From: Parapedobacter sp051400755 | Lineage (GTDB): Bacteria; Bacteroidota; Bacteroidia; Sphingobacteriales; Sphingobacteriaceae | NCBI RefSeq assembly: GCF_051400755.1 | Contig: NZ_JBLFFL010000004.1 | Location: forward strand, 124,001-188,000 | DNA: 64,000 nt | Direction: 5' to 3' | Shown here: one piece after another, positions 23,181 to 32,948 of the stretch | Layout: each line of letters begins with the position of its first letter | Numbering within the stretch: the stretch's first letter is position 1 | Translations under genes and position numbers: made by a program | Notes under the pieces: generated by a model | The model's input: only the letters and a program-made list of their open reading frames with translations | Told to the model about the DNA's origin: nothing | Databases searched by the model: none

Positions 23181-23582
23181 CTAAACGCCCAATATCCACC
23201 TTACATCAAAAGCATCAATTACTTCAATTAGTTTTTGGTCATCATCATGCTCGACCAAAAGATCCTGGTGATGATAGACCAGTTTTTCAATAAGCGCTTT
23301 TCGATCATCGGTATGTTTACATGGCAAAAAAATAGACATGTAGTTCCCGAGGGTTCTTCCTTCGTTGTGTACCAGGTCTGAACCGTGAATAGTGATGCGA
23401 TCAGCGACAAGCGACCCGCTGACGACAGGCATTTCTGTATAACCGGGCAATGCTTTCTCGAACGTTTCAAATTGCAGCATGCCACCAAAGCAGCTTTGGT
23501 AATAGGTGAGTGCTTTCCTGCAATTACCAGAAAAGGTAATGAAGATCGCACTCACTAATTTACCATTATTAGGATTAGTCAT
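23181..23582 (-). CDS. VOC-family protein (PhnB-like)
   Basis: 133 aa: SAIFITFSGNCRKALTYYQS then CFGGMLQFETF, ITIHGSDLV and ending FDVRWILGV, the 'W.l.' end of PhnB-like VOC proteins. Last gene of a minus-strand run of four small genes (24911-23181) with gaps of 12-26 bases: AHSA1, DoxX-like, AHSA1, VOC. Function unknown. Confidence 0.78.
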   Translation of the reverse strand: MTNPNNGKLVSAIFITFSGNCRKALTYYQSCFGGMLQFETFEKALPGYTEMPVVSGSLVADRITIHGSDLVHNEGRTLGNYMSIFLPCKHTDDRKALIEKLVYHHQDLLVEHDDDQKLIEVIDAFDVRWILGV

Positions 23583-23594
23583 CGTAAGGTTAAA

Positions 23595-24044
23595 TTAGGC
23601 ATCAGGAATTTGAGGCTCTACAAGCTTCATCAATTTCTCCAGCGATTCCTGCCAACCTAAATAACACATTTCTGCCGGGATGACTTCAGGAAGTCCTTCC
23701 TGTAGCACTTTGAGTTCGGTGCCGCACGAAACCGCTTTCAGCCAGATCGTGTTGGTCATTTTTCCGGGCATATTAGGGTCGTCAAACACATCCGTATACT
23801 TAATATATTCATTCGGTTTGATCTCCAGGTATTCGCCACCGAAGGAATGTCCATTCCCTGTACTGAAATTAATGAACGTCATGTGGTACTTCCCCCCTAC
23901 CTTAAAATCCATCTGCTGCACGGTGCACACAAAGCCATAAGGTGGCAGCCAATTTGAATAGGCTAGTGGGTCGGCAAATGCCCGGAATACCTTTTCGGGG
24001 CTTGCCTTAATTACGCGATGTAATGAAACGGTGTTGTTTTCCAT
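23595..24044 (-). CDS. SRPBCC/AHSA1-domain protein
   Basis: 149 aa: VSLHRVIKASPEKVFRAFAD, NWLPPYGFVCTVQQMDFKVGG, MTNTIWLKAVSCGTELKVLQ and WQESLEKLMKLVEPQIPD. This is the complete START-like AHSA1 (activator of Hsp90 ATPase homologue 1-like) fold, a hydrophobic-ligand-binding cup. Third gene of the four-gene run. Role unknown. Confidence 0.82.
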   Translation of the reverse strand: MENNTVSLHRVIKASPEKVFRAFADPLAYSNWLPPYGFVCTVQQMDFKVGGKYHMTFINFSTGNGHSFGGEYLEIKPNEYIKYTDVFDDPNMPGKMTNTIWLKAVSCGTELKVLQEGLPEVIPAEMCYLGWQESLEKLMKLVEPQIPDA

Positions 24045-24066
24045 TGCTATTGATATTTAATGGTGA

Positions 24067-24465
24067 TTAATAATTTGTTTGATAATTTGTCTTAACGCTG
24101 CGCTGGATTTTATGCTGATAAACATAAGAAACCGCGAGAATACCCAGCACCACCAATGGCAGCAGCATAAACCCGATGTTTTGATCTACACAGGCATGAC
24201 TGATGAATGCAAAGATTAAATTAAACGTGAGCCCTGCATATGCCCATTCCTTTAGCTTGCTTGGTATTTTTGGAAAGGAGATCGCTATTACACCAAGTGC
24301 TTTACAGATGATAAGCGTATAGGCAAAGTAATCGGGATAGCCCAACGGTTTTGTGCCGACGGTTGCTTGCTGCGGGGCAAACAGCAGGGTGGTAAGTGGC
24401 ATGACACCCTCCCAAAGGATGATGATGGTCGTGGCCACCCAAAAGATTATTTTATTCTTTTTCAT
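24067..24465 (-). CDS. DoxX-like membrane protein
   Basis: 132 aa with four hydrophobic segments (~6-30, ~45-68, ~72-90, ~95-115). The motif GYPDYFAYTLIICKALGVIA is typical of the DoxX-like family in Bacteroidota. Inner-membrane protein of unknown activity, often linked to redox or small-molecule stress genes. Second gene of the AHSA1/VOC run. Confidence 0.78.
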   Translation of the reverse strand: MKKNKIIFWVATTIIILWEGVMPLTTLLFAPQQATVGTKPLGYPDYFAYTLIICKALGVIAISFPKIPSKLKEWAYAGLTFNLIFAFISHACVDQNIGFMLLPLVVLGILAVSYVYQHKIQRSVKTNYQTNY

Positions 24466-24491
24466 TTTACTAATTATTAGTGGTTTATAAA

Positions 24492-24911
24492 CTAGTTTGA
24501 TTCAACATGTTTCACAAAGTTGTCCAAGATGGCTTGCCATCCTTGTTTCTGAAATTCGGGATCATTTTCTGTTTCAGCATCAAAGGTGGTTGCGATGTTG
24601 GTTTTACCGTCTTGCGCGGTAAACAACGTGGTAGCCTTTCTCCCATCGGGCATGGTGTAGGAAATTTCCTTATGCAGCTCTACCGTATCGTAAATGCCTT
24701 CGAAGTCAAAACCGAAGCTGCCGTCTTTGGCTTCCATCCGGTTCTTGAACTTACCACCTACGCGCAGGTCGTTTTCGCTGCTTGGGGTATGCCAACTTGG
24801 GTCGGGAGTGTTCCATTGCATAATGTCGCTTGGTGTGTTCCAAGCTTTCCAAACGTTTGCTACGGGAGCATTTACTGTTGCTTCTACCGTGATTCGTGTT
24901 ACTTGTGCCAT
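24492..24911 (-). CDS. SRPBCC/AHSA1-domain protein
   Basis: 139 aa: ITVEATVNAPVANVWKAWNT, IMQWNTPDPSWHTPSSENDL, GGKFKNRMEAKDGSFGFDFE and the end GWQAILDNFVKHVESN, all standard for the family. First gene of the four-gene minus-strand run, divergent from the GlxA-like regulator at 25054, which may control it. Confidence 0.83.
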   Translation of the reverse strand: MAQVTRITVEATVNAPVANVWKAWNTPSDIMQWNTPDPSWHTPSSENDLRVGGKFKNRMEAKDGSFGFDFEGIYDTVELHKEISYTMPDGRKATTLFTAQDGKTNIATTFDAETENDPEFQKQGWQAILDNFVKHVESN

Positions 24912-25053
24912 TTTTTTGTTGTTTTTGCTGTGTTAAATTATACAATTCAAAAGTACGATGGGATATGGAATCCCGGCTGTTGTGAAAACGACAACTTTAG
25001 GGGTAGATTATGACAAAACTTTTCTACCTTGCAGCTAAATACGTTTGATTGCT

Positions 25054-26031
25054 ATGCAGATTTCTGTCTTTGTGCCTGAGTATGGGGTAATTGAAGCCGT
25101 GACACCGGCGTTCAGGACCTTCCATACCGCCAATGAGTTTCTAAGCACATTTGGCAAAAAACCCATTTTCAAGGTTGAGTATGTGGGCTTAAACGAATAT
25201 GTGCCTGCTAATAATGGTGAGTACATGATCAAAACCGATAGGTTGCTCAAAGACGTGACTGCAACGGATTTACTGATCATTCCCCCTGCATATGGTGATA
25301 CCGCCAAGGGGGTTCAAGCCAATGCCGAAGCGATACCTCATTTCAAAAAGTTGCACGACAGGGGTGCAAGTCTTGCCAGTTTGTGTATCGGTGCTTTTCT
25401 TTTGGCCGAAACCGGTTTGCTCAAGGGTAAAAAATGCTCGACACATTGGGCCCATGTCAACGAGTTTAGGGAACGATACCCCGATGTGGAAGTAGAGGAT
25501 GGCGCGATCATAACAGAACACGACAATATTTACAGCAGTGGCGGGGCAAGCAGTTTATGGAATTTAATACTATACCTGGTTGAAAAGTTTGCTGACCGGG
25601 AAACGGCTATCATGATCTCGAAATATTTTGCATTGGATATTGGGAGGGATAGCCAATCTCAATTCGCGATATTCAAAGGTCAACGGAATCATGGTGATGA
25701 TGATATCAAAAAAGTACAGGATTACATTGAAAAACACTATTGTGATAAAATAACAATAGAAACGCTGGCAACGTTAATTAATTCGGGCCGTAGAACATTT
25801 GAAAGGAGATTCAAAGAGGCAACGAACAATACACCCATCGAGTATATACAACGCGTAAGAATAGAGGCTGCCAAAAATTTCTTTGAAGCATCAAGAAAGA
25901 ATATAACCGAAATCATGTTTGATGTGGGCTATACGGATACGAAAGCTTTTAGGGATATCTTCAAAAAGATTACGGGGCTTACGCCGATTGAGTACCGGAA
26001 TAAGTTTGCACGGGTGGCCAATGAGGTGTAA
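25054..26031 (+). CDS. GlxA-like transcriptional regulator (DJ-1/PfpI + AraC HTH)
   Basis: 325 aa from ATG 25054 (a TTG at 25045 is in frame). N-terminal class-I glutamine-amidotransferase-like domain (residues ~1-190), with LASLCIGAFLLAETGLLKGK; the nucleophile-elbow Cys is present, but such domains are usually ligand sensors. C-terminal AraC DNA-binding domain (~225-320): TIETLATLINSGRRTFERRF and ITEIMFDVGYTDTKAFRDIF. Divergent from the AHSA1/DoxX/VOC run and probably its regulator. Confidence 0.87.
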   Translation: MQISVFVPEYGVIEAVTPAFRTFHTANEFLSTFGKKPIFKVEYVGLNEYVPANNGEYMIKTDRLLKDVTATDLLIIPPAYGDTAKGVQANAEAIPHFKKLHDRGASLASLCIGAFLLAETGLLKGKKCSTHWAHVNEFRERYPDVEVEDGAIITEHDNIYSSGGASSLWNLILYLVEKFADRETAIMISKYFALDIGRDSQSQFAIFKGQRNHGDDDIKKVQDYIEKHYCDKITIETLATLINSGRRTFERRFKEATNNTPIEYIQRVRIEAAKNFFEASRKNITEIMFDVGYTDTKAFRDIFKKITGLTPIEYRNKFARVANEV

Positions 26032-26193
26032 GCTAGGTGTATGATGTTTTAACGTTTATTGGATGGCCTTGGATGCGGTTATCATGATTAAACATGACAC
26101 GATTTGAACACACCTTCAACCGATCAGGCTACATAACACCGCTCATCCTTCCCCACCTTTGTACCATTACTTTAAACATAAAATGTAAAGAAA

Positions 26194-26937
26194 ATGGAAG
26201 GTATCAAAGGAAAAGTAGTAGCCGTTACCGGAGCAAGCAGCGGTATTGGTGAAGCAATCGCCCGTCATTTGGCGGCATTGGGTGCCAAAGTCGTATTGGG
26301 AGCCAGACGAGTGGACAACCTAAAAACGATCGTGGAGTCTATCTCCTCAAGTAATGGTGATGCGGTGTACAGAAAACTGGATGTAACCGATACGGAAGAT
26401 GTGCGTGCATTTGCAAACCACGCGGTGGAGCATTTCGGCACGCTGGATGTATGGGTGAACAATGCCGGCCTGATGCCGCTTTCGATGATCAACAGTTACA
26501 AAATCGACGAATGGCACCGGATGATCGATGTGAACGTCAAGGGGGTGCTGCACGGCATCGCGGCGGCGCTGCCCGTTTTTGAAGCCAAGGACAGCGGCCA
26601 GTTTGTCAATATCACATCGGTGGGCGACCGCTGGGTCGGGCCTACCTCTTCCGTTTACAGCGCTACAAAATTTGCTGTACGGGCTATTTCAGATGGGTTA
26701 CGCCAAGAAGTAAGCGGCAACATCAGGGTGACCCTTATAGCGCCCGGGGCAACGGAATCGGAATTGGCAGAAAGTATTTCGGATCCGGATTTGAAGAAAT
26801 TGGCCATTGAAAAATTCCGAATGGATCTACTGCCTGCGGCCGCTATTGCCCGGGCGGTCGCATATGCCGTATCACAGCCAGCTGACGTGGATGTCAATGA
26901 AATCGTTGTACGACCTACGGCGCAAAAAGCGTTATAA
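26194..26937 (+). CDS. Short-chain dehydrogenase/reductase (SDR)
   Basis: 247 aa. Classical SDR: cofactor loop TGASSGIGEAIARHL, NNAGLMP, active-site Ser in NITSVGDRW and YxxxK in SSVYSATKFAVRAI. An NADPH preference is suggested by the basic residue after the second strand (GARRVD). Substrate unknown. It lies 54 bases before a co-oriented AraC regulator, a common SDR-AraC pairing in this group. Confidence 0.9.
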   Translation: MEGIKGKVVAVTGASSGIGEAIARHLAALGAKVVLGARRVDNLKTIVESISSSNGDAVYRKLDVTDTEDVRAFANHAVEHFGTLDVWVNNAGLMPLSMINSYKIDEWHRMIDVNVKGVLHGIAAALPVFEAKDSGQFVNITSVGDRWVGPTSSVYSATKFAVRAISDGLRQEVSGNIRVTLIAPGATESELAESISDPDLKKLAIEKFRMDLLPAAAIARAVAYAVSQPADVDVNEIVVRPTAQKAL

Positions 26938-26991
26938 CAAACGGCGGAATTGTTTTTTTAAAAGGAAAATTAATTGCGTAAATTGGCCTAT

Positions 26992-27906
26992 ATGGAAAGG
27001 GTACTCCGCTTTCGTTCGATAGCTGCGTTTCACGACTTCTGCAACCTTCCGAGACCCGAGCATCCGTTGATCAGCCTGATCGATTACAGCAAGATTTCGT
27101 ATCCGGTGGATGACAGCGAAATGAAATGGATACAGGAATTCTATTCGGTCGGATTAAAGCGGAATGTCAATGCCAGATTCAATTACGGCCAGCAGCAATA
27201 TGACTTTGACTCGGGGGTACTTACTTTTATATCCCCGCTTCAATTCCTGAAAATAGAGATCAATCCGGAGGCGATAGTCGAACCTACGGGCTGGCTGCTG
27301 CTTATCCATCCCGATTTTTTGTGGAATACGGCCTTGGCAAAGAAGATCAAGTCCTATGAGTTTTTCCAATATGCCGCAAACGAAGCGCTTTTCCTTTCGG
27401 ACAAAGAAGAAAAGGTGATCGTGGATATCCTGCAAAACATCGAACGGGAATACCGATCCAACATCGATAAATTCAGTCAGAAGCTGATCGTCGCACAGCT
27501 CGAAATGCTGCTCATCTACTCCGAACGCTTCTACGAGCGCCAGTTCATCACGCGGAAAAAAGCCAGTCACGAGCTGCTGGAGCGATTTGAGCAGCTCCTT
27601 ACACAATATTTTGAAAGTGGGAACTCCTTGAAAAAAGGTATTCCAACGGTTGCGACCATGGCGGATCAAATGAATATTTCAGCAAATTATTTGGGAAGTA
27701 TGCTTCGCATTTACACCCAGCAGAACACGCAACAGCACATACAAAATAAGCTGATTGAGTATGCCAAAGAACGTTTGACCACGACGAACTTATCGGTCAG
27801 CGAAATTGCCTATGAACTCGGTTTTGAACACCCACAGTCATTCAGTAAACGGTTCAAAAGCAAAACTAATTTGACGCCATTGGAATTTCGGGCGACGTTT
27901 AATTGA
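26992..27906 (+). CDS. AraC-family transcriptional regulator
   Basis: 304 aa from ATG 26992 (the frame opens at TTG 26974). N-terminal cupin-like sensor half; C-terminal AraC HTH: TVATMADQMNISANYLGSML and LSVSEIAYELGFEHPQSFSK, ending LTPLEFRATFN. Likely controls the neighbouring SDR gene, a layout I recall as frequent (inference). Confidence 0.87.
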   Translation: MERVLRFRSIAAFHDFCNLPRPEHPLISLIDYSKISYPVDDSEMKWIQEFYSVGLKRNVNARFNYGQQQYDFDSGVLTFISPLQFLKIEINPEAIVEPTGWLLLIHPDFLWNTALAKKIKSYEFFQYAANEALFLSDKEEKVIVDILQNIEREYRSNIDKFSQKLIVAQLEMLLIYSERFYERQFITRKKASHELLERFEQLLTQYFESGNSLKKGIPTVATMADQMNISANYLGSMLRIYTQQNTQQHIQNKLIEYAKERLTTTNLSVSEIAYELGFEHPQSFSKRFKSKTNLTPLEFRATFN

Positions 27907-27957
27907 GATACACGGTCGTCAAATACATTCGTTTCCCAGACCGTGAAAGATAGTCTG

Positions 27958-28368
27958 CTATAACAGGCCCTTTTCCTTCATGGCTTTCTCCTGATCTTCC
28001 TCACTGGAATAAAGGATAATCCGTAATGAAGATGCCTGCTGTTGGAGGATATAGTGGATTGTAAATGCGATGGCTTCATCTCCAGTTTTTTCATATAAGG
28101 CTCCCCAGGTTACGGAAGCGTGTATCGCATGCCCTCCAAATGGTTCCTCGGTGACATGCTGGACGAGCATTTGCCGGAGACCGGTTTGCCGGTTAAATTC
28201 ATGGACAGACTGTAGCCATTTCAGAAATTCCTCATCATTACGGAAAGCACGCGATTCCCCAGGAGCCACAACGACGAAACTGTCGCCGTAAAAGGCTGCG
28301 ATTTTTTCTGCATTTCCGCCTGTTGATGCAACTGCATAGGCATTGAAGAATTCTCTGATGTTTGACAT
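27958..28368 (-). CDS. NTF2-like (SnoaL/DUF4440-type) protein
   Basis: 136 aa: MSNIREFFNAYAVASTGGNA then EKIAAFYGDSFVVVAPGESR, DEEFLKWL, and the terminal strand FTIHYILQQQASSLRIILYS. An alpha+beta cone fold with a pocket; members include isomerases and binding proteins. 25 bases downstream of the Gfo/Idh/MocA gene, same strand, so perhaps co-transcribed. Function unknown. Confidence 0.7.
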   Translation of the reverse strand: MSNIREFFNAYAVASTGGNAEKIAAFYGDSFVVVAPGESRAFRNDEEFLKWLQSVHEFNRQTGLRQMLVQHVTEEPFGGHAIHASVTWGALYEKTGDEAIAFTIHYILQQQASSLRIILYSSEEDQEKAMKEKGLL

Positions 28369-28393
28369 ATCGTTTTAGCTTTTATTAAGCGGC

Positions 28394-29755
28394 TTAAATA
28401 TAAGGATGTTGCCAAGGCTTCCGATAGGGTCTCCTCAACAGCATTGTCGCTTCTGGATCGTCAATGCATATCTTTTTTTGCGGATCATAGATAAGCGGCC
28501 GATTCAACTGCATGGAAAGGTTGGCAAGTATGCAACTGGCGGTTGATATGTGCCCCTCTTCAATATCGGCAACGGGTAAATGGTTATTTTTGATCGCCGA
28601 TAGGAGATTCAGCATGTGCCGCCGCGTAGCGGGTGCCGTATGCAGTTCAATTCGGGATTCGTTTAAATCTTCCGGATATTCTTCCTTTTCATAAACGACA
28701 TCTTTCGCAATACGGTCGCCTTTGCCGGTTGGAATAAACTCATATTTCATAACACTCCCCTTTAGGGTACCTTTATCACCATAAATAATGAACGCCCATG
28801 GATATTCGGGATCGGCCGGGGTCCCCCACGTCCGATGTTGCCAGATGCAGTTCAGCTCATCGTATTCAAAAATAGCGGTCTGTGTGTCGGCAATGGTTGA
28901 CTTCCCCCCTTTTTGAACGTAGATCCCACCGGTGGCGCTGACCTGCTTCGGCCATTTGAGCTGCAACAACCAGCGCACCGTATCGAACATGTGAACACAC
29001 ATATCTCCTGGAATTCCGTTGCCATATTCCATAAAGGTACGCCACCAGCTTCCATGCGGCAACCCATCGTATGGACGTAAGGGGGCTGGACCGGTCCACA
29101 TTTCATAATCAAGAAAATCGGGAACAGGCTCCACTGGCGGGTTCCCATCTTTCCGCATATGATAATAGCAGCACATCTCCACATGCGATATCTTACCGAG
29201 CAAGCCTTTATCGATTACGTTTTCTTTAGCATCGATCAGGTGAGGGGTGCTTCTCCTTTGTGTGCCGATCTGCACCTTTTTATTGTATTTGCGCGCTGCG
29301 CTGAGTATGGCTTCTCCTTCCAGAACATCAACGCTAACGGGCTTCTGTAAATAAAGATGTGCGCCTGATGCCATGGCGTCAATAGCCTGCCGTGCATGCC
29401 AGTGGTCTGGCGTACCGATGAGCACCAGATCCAATTGATGTTCGGCCAACATCTTCCGGTAATCTCCGTACAGCGCTGGAACCTTCTTGGAGGCTTGGCG
29501 CTCAGTGATCAGCTTTCCGGCTTCCTCCAGATGGTTCCTGTCGACATCGCACACGGCGACAACGTCGACGTCGCTGACCTGAATGAGTTTGAAAAGATCA
29601 CTTTTGCCATACCAGCCCGCCCCAATTAAACCAACGCGCAGGGAATTGGCCGTGTCCGAAAACGTCAATCCCTTGGCCTGCAGTGCAGATAGCGCCAACG
29701 CTGCGCTGGCACCTTGAATAAATGTTCTACGATTCGGATTAAAGTCTGTCATCAT
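28394..29755 (-). CDS. Gfo/Idh/MocA-family oxidoreductase, Tat-exported
   Basis: 453 aa. Tat leader NRRTFIQGASAALALSALQA, NAD-binding LRVGLIGAGWYGKSDLFKL, then the LVLIGTPDHWHARQAIDA and LYLQKPVSVDV blocks (lysine of the EKP-equivalent). The C-terminal domain has GIPGDMCVHMFDTVRWLL. Periplasmic sugar/polyol dehydrogenase-like; substrate unknown. A second member of the family is at 21090. Confidence 0.87.
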   Translation of the reverse strand: MMTDFNPNRRTFIQGASAALALSALQAKGLTFSDTANSLRVGLIGAGWYGKSDLFKLIQVSDVDVVAVCDVDRNHLEEAGKLITERQASKKVPALYGDYRKMLAEHQLDLVLIGTPDHWHARQAIDAMASGAHLYLQKPVSVDVLEGEAILSAARKYNKKVQIGTQRRSTPHLIDAKENVIDKGLLGKISHVEMCCYYHMRKDGNPPVEPVPDFLDYEMWTGPAPLRPYDGLPHGSWWRTFMEYGNGIPGDMCVHMFDTVRWLLQLKWPKQVSATGGIYVQKGGKSTIADTQTAIFEYDELNCIWQHRTWGTPADPEYPWAFIIYGDKGTLKGSVMKYEFIPTGKGDRIAKDVVYEKEEYPEDLNESRIELHTAPATRRHMLNLLSAIKNNHLPVADIEEGHISTASCILANLSMQLNRPLIYDPQKKICIDDPEATMLLRRPYRKPWQHPYI

Positions 29756-29850
29756 CTATCGGTTTATTATCTTTCATGGGGAAAATAAAAACGAAGATAA
29801 TGCTTATTAACTAATTTCGCATCCAAGAAATAAGCAAGCGTGGATGGAAT

Positions 29851-30693
29851 CTATGGCGACTGGTCGGTCACGAGTCTGATCTCGTAATCACTAAGGGTGA
29901 TGAGCCGTTCTTTATATAGTCCGCCGATGGCTTTCTTAAAAGCGCTTTTGCTAATCTGGAAACGCGCTTGAATGTCTTCGGGTGCACTTTTGTCGCCCAG
30001 GGCTATCGTTCCTCCATCGTCCTTCAGCGCGCGCAGGATGACCTCTTTGGTATCAAGCACATGCCCGAAACCCTGGGGACGCAGACTGAGGTCTATCTTA
30101 CCCTCCACACGTATGTTTTTAATCCAGCCTTTGAGGTGGTCGCCAATGGCGACATCGGTAAATAATTCATTGCGGTACAAGAGTCCGATATGGCGATTGT
30201 TGATAATCGCATTGAAGCCCAGATCGGTCTCTTCACTGATAAGCAGCTGCACTTCATCCCCTACTTCAAAATCGAAATCGTCCTCTTCGATAAATTTATG
30301 CAGCCGCGACGATGCTAACATACGCTGGTTCTGCCTGTCCAGGTAGAGGTAAACGATATGCTTTTCGCCCTGGCGCATTGGTCTGCGCTGCTCTTTGATC
30401 GGCACATATACGTCTTTACTGATGCCCAGATCTAAAAAAGCGCCGTCTTCACCGGCATCGACAACCGTTAAATAGGCAAAATCGCCAACCTCCGAAAACG
30501 CTCGTTTGGTAGTGGCTAGCAGCTGCCCCGCTTTATTTAGAAACACAAAAGCAGTAATCGTGTCGTTGACTTCGGTCTTTGGGGGCACATCGGCGGATGG
30601 CAGTAAGATTTCGCTTTCCCCATCGGACAGGCTTAAGCCGTCGCTGTTTTTTCCCGCTACCCTGAGGATGTTATATCTTCCTATTTCTGCCAT
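29851..30693 (-). CDS. S1-domain RNA-binding protein, CvfB-like
   Basis: 280 aa. Tandem S1-like beta-barrels: FAYLTVVDAGEDGAFLDLGI, DVYVPIKEQRRPMRQGEKHI, and IGLLYRNELFTDVAIGDHLK then GWIKNIRVEGKIDLSL; C-terminal winged helix (QARFQISKSAFKKAIGGLYK then ERLITL). This matches CvfB/YitL-type proteins, RNA-binding regulators with global effects. Single gene, ordinary composition. Confidence 0.85.
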   Translation of the reverse strand: MAEIGRYNILRVAGKNSDGLSLSDGESEILLPSADVPPKTEVNDTITAFVFLNKAGQLLATTKRAFSEVGDFAYLTVVDAGEDGAFLDLGISKDVYVPIKEQRRPMRQGEKHIVYLYLDRQNQRMLASSRLHKFIEEDDFDFEVGDEVQLLISEETDLGFNAIINNRHIGLLYRNELFTDVAIGDHLKGWIKNIRVEGKIDLSLRPQGFGHVLDTKEVILRALKDDGGTIALGDKSAPEDIQARFQISKSAFKKAIGGLYKERLITLSDYEIRLVTDQSP

Positions 30694-30918
30694 CGTTTAT
30701 AAATTGCACCATGTGCTGATCGTGATTGCCCAAAGGGACAAAGCTACGCAATCCTGACCATAATCGGCGATGCTGAACGATTGAAGTTAATACCATCATC
30801 CATAACAAAAAACTTAGTATGTTTGTGTTGATGCGACATTAGGTCGATATACAGGAGTTATCCCAACTCAACTATAATTTTGTCGGATTTTTCCAAGGCT
30901 TGAATAGGCATTATCAAT

Positions 30919-30926
30919 TACATTTG
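30919..30926 (+). promoter_or_regulatory. -7 promoter element of the VOC gene
   Basis: TACATTTG fits the Bacteroidota TAnnTTTG -7 element, 20 bases before the ATG at 30947. No -33 box at the standard spacing (nearest TTTG is 26 bases upstream). Confidence 0.35.
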
Positions 30927-30946
30927 CACCATAACCTCAGGACATT

Positions 30947-31309
30947 ATGGCAACAACTAATTCACAAGAAAAACTGAAGCACGAACAGATCCAATACCTC
31001 GAGTTCCTTTCTAAAGATATTAACCAAGCCAAAGAATTCTATACCAAAAGTTTCGGTTGGACGTTTACAGACTATGGACCGGAATACACCGCTTTTGCCG
31101 GGGACTATGTTGATGGTGGCTTTACCGTGGGAGAACCGGTTAAAGGAAGCATATTAGTGGTTATCTACTCGGAAGCTATTGAAACAAGTAAACAAAAGGT
31201 GATAAAGGCTGGTGGTATCATAACCAAGGATATTTTCAGTTTTCCCGGTGGCAAGCGTTTCCAGTTTCTAGATCCCGACGGGAACGAACTCGCTGTTTGG
31301 TCAGAGTAA
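30947..31309 (+). CDS. VOC-family protein
   Basis: 120 aa: IQYLEFLSKDINQAKEFYTK, FGWTFTDYGPEYTAFAGDYV, GGFTVGE, then FPGGKRFQFLDPDGNELAVW. A complete single-domain glyoxalase/bleomycin-resistance-like protein. Substrate unknown. Followed after 73 bases by the YdeI-like gene on the same strand. Confidence 0.82.
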   Translation: MATTNSQEKLKHEQIQYLEFLSKDINQAKEFYTKSFGWTFTDYGPEYTAFAGDYVDGGFTVGEPVKGSILVVIYSEAIETSKQKVIKAGGIITKDIFSFPGGKRFQFLDPDGNELAVWSE

Positions 31310-31382
31310 CAGCAAACAGGCTGCCCCCTGCCATAAGGTTGTCATGACCCCAAGCTAATTTTGCGGAAACGTTATAACATAT

Positions 31383-31964
31383 ATGACAATAGCAGATTAC
31401 GATAACTTATATGCGGCTACCAGAGAAGAATGGCGGAAATGGTTAACTGAAAACCATGCTAAGCAGCGAGGTGTGTGGTTGATTCAATATAAGAAAAATA
31501 CAGGGAAGCCCACCCTGACCTGGAGTGACGCCGTGGACGAAGCCCTGTGTTTTGGATGGATAGATAGCATTAAAAAGAAATTGAACGAAGCTTGTACGGT
31601 GCAATTTTTCAGCAAACGAAAACCGACGAGCATGTGGTCAAAAATCAACAAAGAAAAAGTGAATCGCTTGATCGAAAATGGGTTGATGACACAAGCCGGC
31701 TTTGAAAGTATTGAAATAGCCAAACAACACGGAAGTTGGACACGCTTAGATGAGGTTGAAGAATTAAAAATTCCGCCGGATTTGGATGCAGCATTCGAGC
31801 GTTATAACGGTTCAAAGCACTATTTTGAAAGCTTGAGTAAGTCTACACGAAAAGCCCTCTTGCAATGGCTCGTTCTTGCGAGACGTCCTGAAACACGTCA
31901 AAAACGCATTAATGAAATAGCGGCGTTAGCGAGTCAAAGCAAGAAACCGAAACCGTTCTCTTGA
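31383..31964 (+). CDS. YdeI/OmpD-associated-like protein
   Basis: 193 aa. Characteristic blocks: WRKWLTENHAKQRGVWLIQY, SDAVDEALCFGWIDSIKKKL, VQFFSKRKPTSMWSKINKEK, and a C-terminal helix pair ending LARRPETRQKRINEIAALA. This matches the bacteriocin-protection/YdeI family, whose activity is poorly defined. Cytoplasmic. Confidence 0.82.
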   Translation: MTIADYDNLYAATREEWRKWLTENHAKQRGVWLIQYKKNTGKPTLTWSDAVDEALCFGWIDSIKKKLNEACTVQFFSKRKPTSMWSKINKEKVNRLIENGLMTQAGFESIEIAKQHGSWTRLDEVEELKIPPDLDAAFERYNGSKHYFESLSKSTRKALLQWLVLARRPETRQKRINEIAALASQSKKPKPFS

Positions 31965-31991
31965 AAAAAAGCTGAACAGGAAGCCTTGGTA

Positions 31992-32777
31992 TTACTCTTT
32001 GTTTTCCAATTCGACCACCCGCTTTTCGATCGACTCCATGATATCCGTTAGACTGGCGATGGCATCTTTCACCTGGGGATCTGCCTTTTGCTGTTCCAAG
32101 CGTTTTATCCACACGGTTAATTCTTCCAGCCGATACGGCAATCCTTGTAGTTCAGCAGGCAGCTGCTGCTCTTTTTTCCGGAGGATGGGCAGGGCGGCAA
32201 TGATTAATGCAATGATGCCGATGGCAAGTGCGAGATATGCGATCATGATGTCGTTTTTTTGAGCGTTGTCGTTTCGATCCGTTAGTTGTTCAGGATCGGT
32301 TGGATTTGATTCGTCAGGGCTGAGGAGCGGTGCTTGGGCGGTATCGACAGCGGTGTCCGCTACCGGCCCTCCATTGGCGTATTGATCAATCAGACCATCG
32401 ATGCGGGAGACGTACTCCTCGTAACCGGCAAGTTGCTTTCGATATCCTTTGCCTGGCCGGTCGAAGATATCAGCCGCTACCTGATCCCGTAAGGCGACCA
32501 GCTGTGTTTCGTTAGCAACTGTCATAGACCGCCAACTGTTGTACCAACGCTCGATTCCCGCGACGGGGTTGCTGGACAACTGTTGGCCAAAGCAATCGTA
32601 GTCCAGCGTTTCGCAGGATATCCTGAACGTGGTGTCCTTGGATACCGCTTTATCGGTTGCCAGAAAATTAATGGTTTCCCGGATGAGCTCGTACTTGGCT
32701 TGATCCGCTTGATCTTGCGCAAAGGCGGTCCAAACTGACAAAGCCATACATACCATGGTCAACAAACCGCTCCGCAT
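31992..32777 (-). CDS. Hypothetical exported/membrane protein with C-terminal coiled coil
   Basis: 261 aa from ATG 32777 (MRSGLLTMVCMALSVWTAFA, signal peptide; an earlier in-frame start at 32816 gives a charged pre-leader). Residues ~20-160 are a helical periplasmic part. One membrane segment follows (~183-203, IMIAYLALAIGIIALIIAAL). The tail (~210-260, LEELTVWIKRLEQQKADP) is heptad-like, so a cytosolic coiled coil is likely. Family not recognised. Confidence 0.6.
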   Translation of the reverse strand: MRSGLLTMVCMALSVWTAFAQDQADQAKYELIRETINFLATDKAVSKDTTFRISCETLDYDCFGQQLSSNPVAGIERWYNSWRSMTVANETQLVALRDQVAADIFDRPGKGYRKQLAGYEEYVSRIDGLIDQYANGGPVADTAVDTAQAPLLSPDESNPTDPEQLTDRNDNAQKNDIMIAYLALAIGIIALIIAALPILRKKEQQLPAELQGLPYRLEELTVWIKRLEQQKADPQVKDAIASLTDIMESIEKRVVELENKE

Positions 32778-32948
32778 ATTCTTCTTTTTATAAAGTTTAA
32801 CCGCCCGACTATTCAACGGCTAAAATAGGAGAAAACAAGAACAATCCAAAATACGCTAAAAGCGGTAACTAACAGATATGCCGATAGACCTCATTTTGAT
32901 TTGCAATTGACCGGCAAAAAACAGACCTTAGTAGCACACCTATGAAAC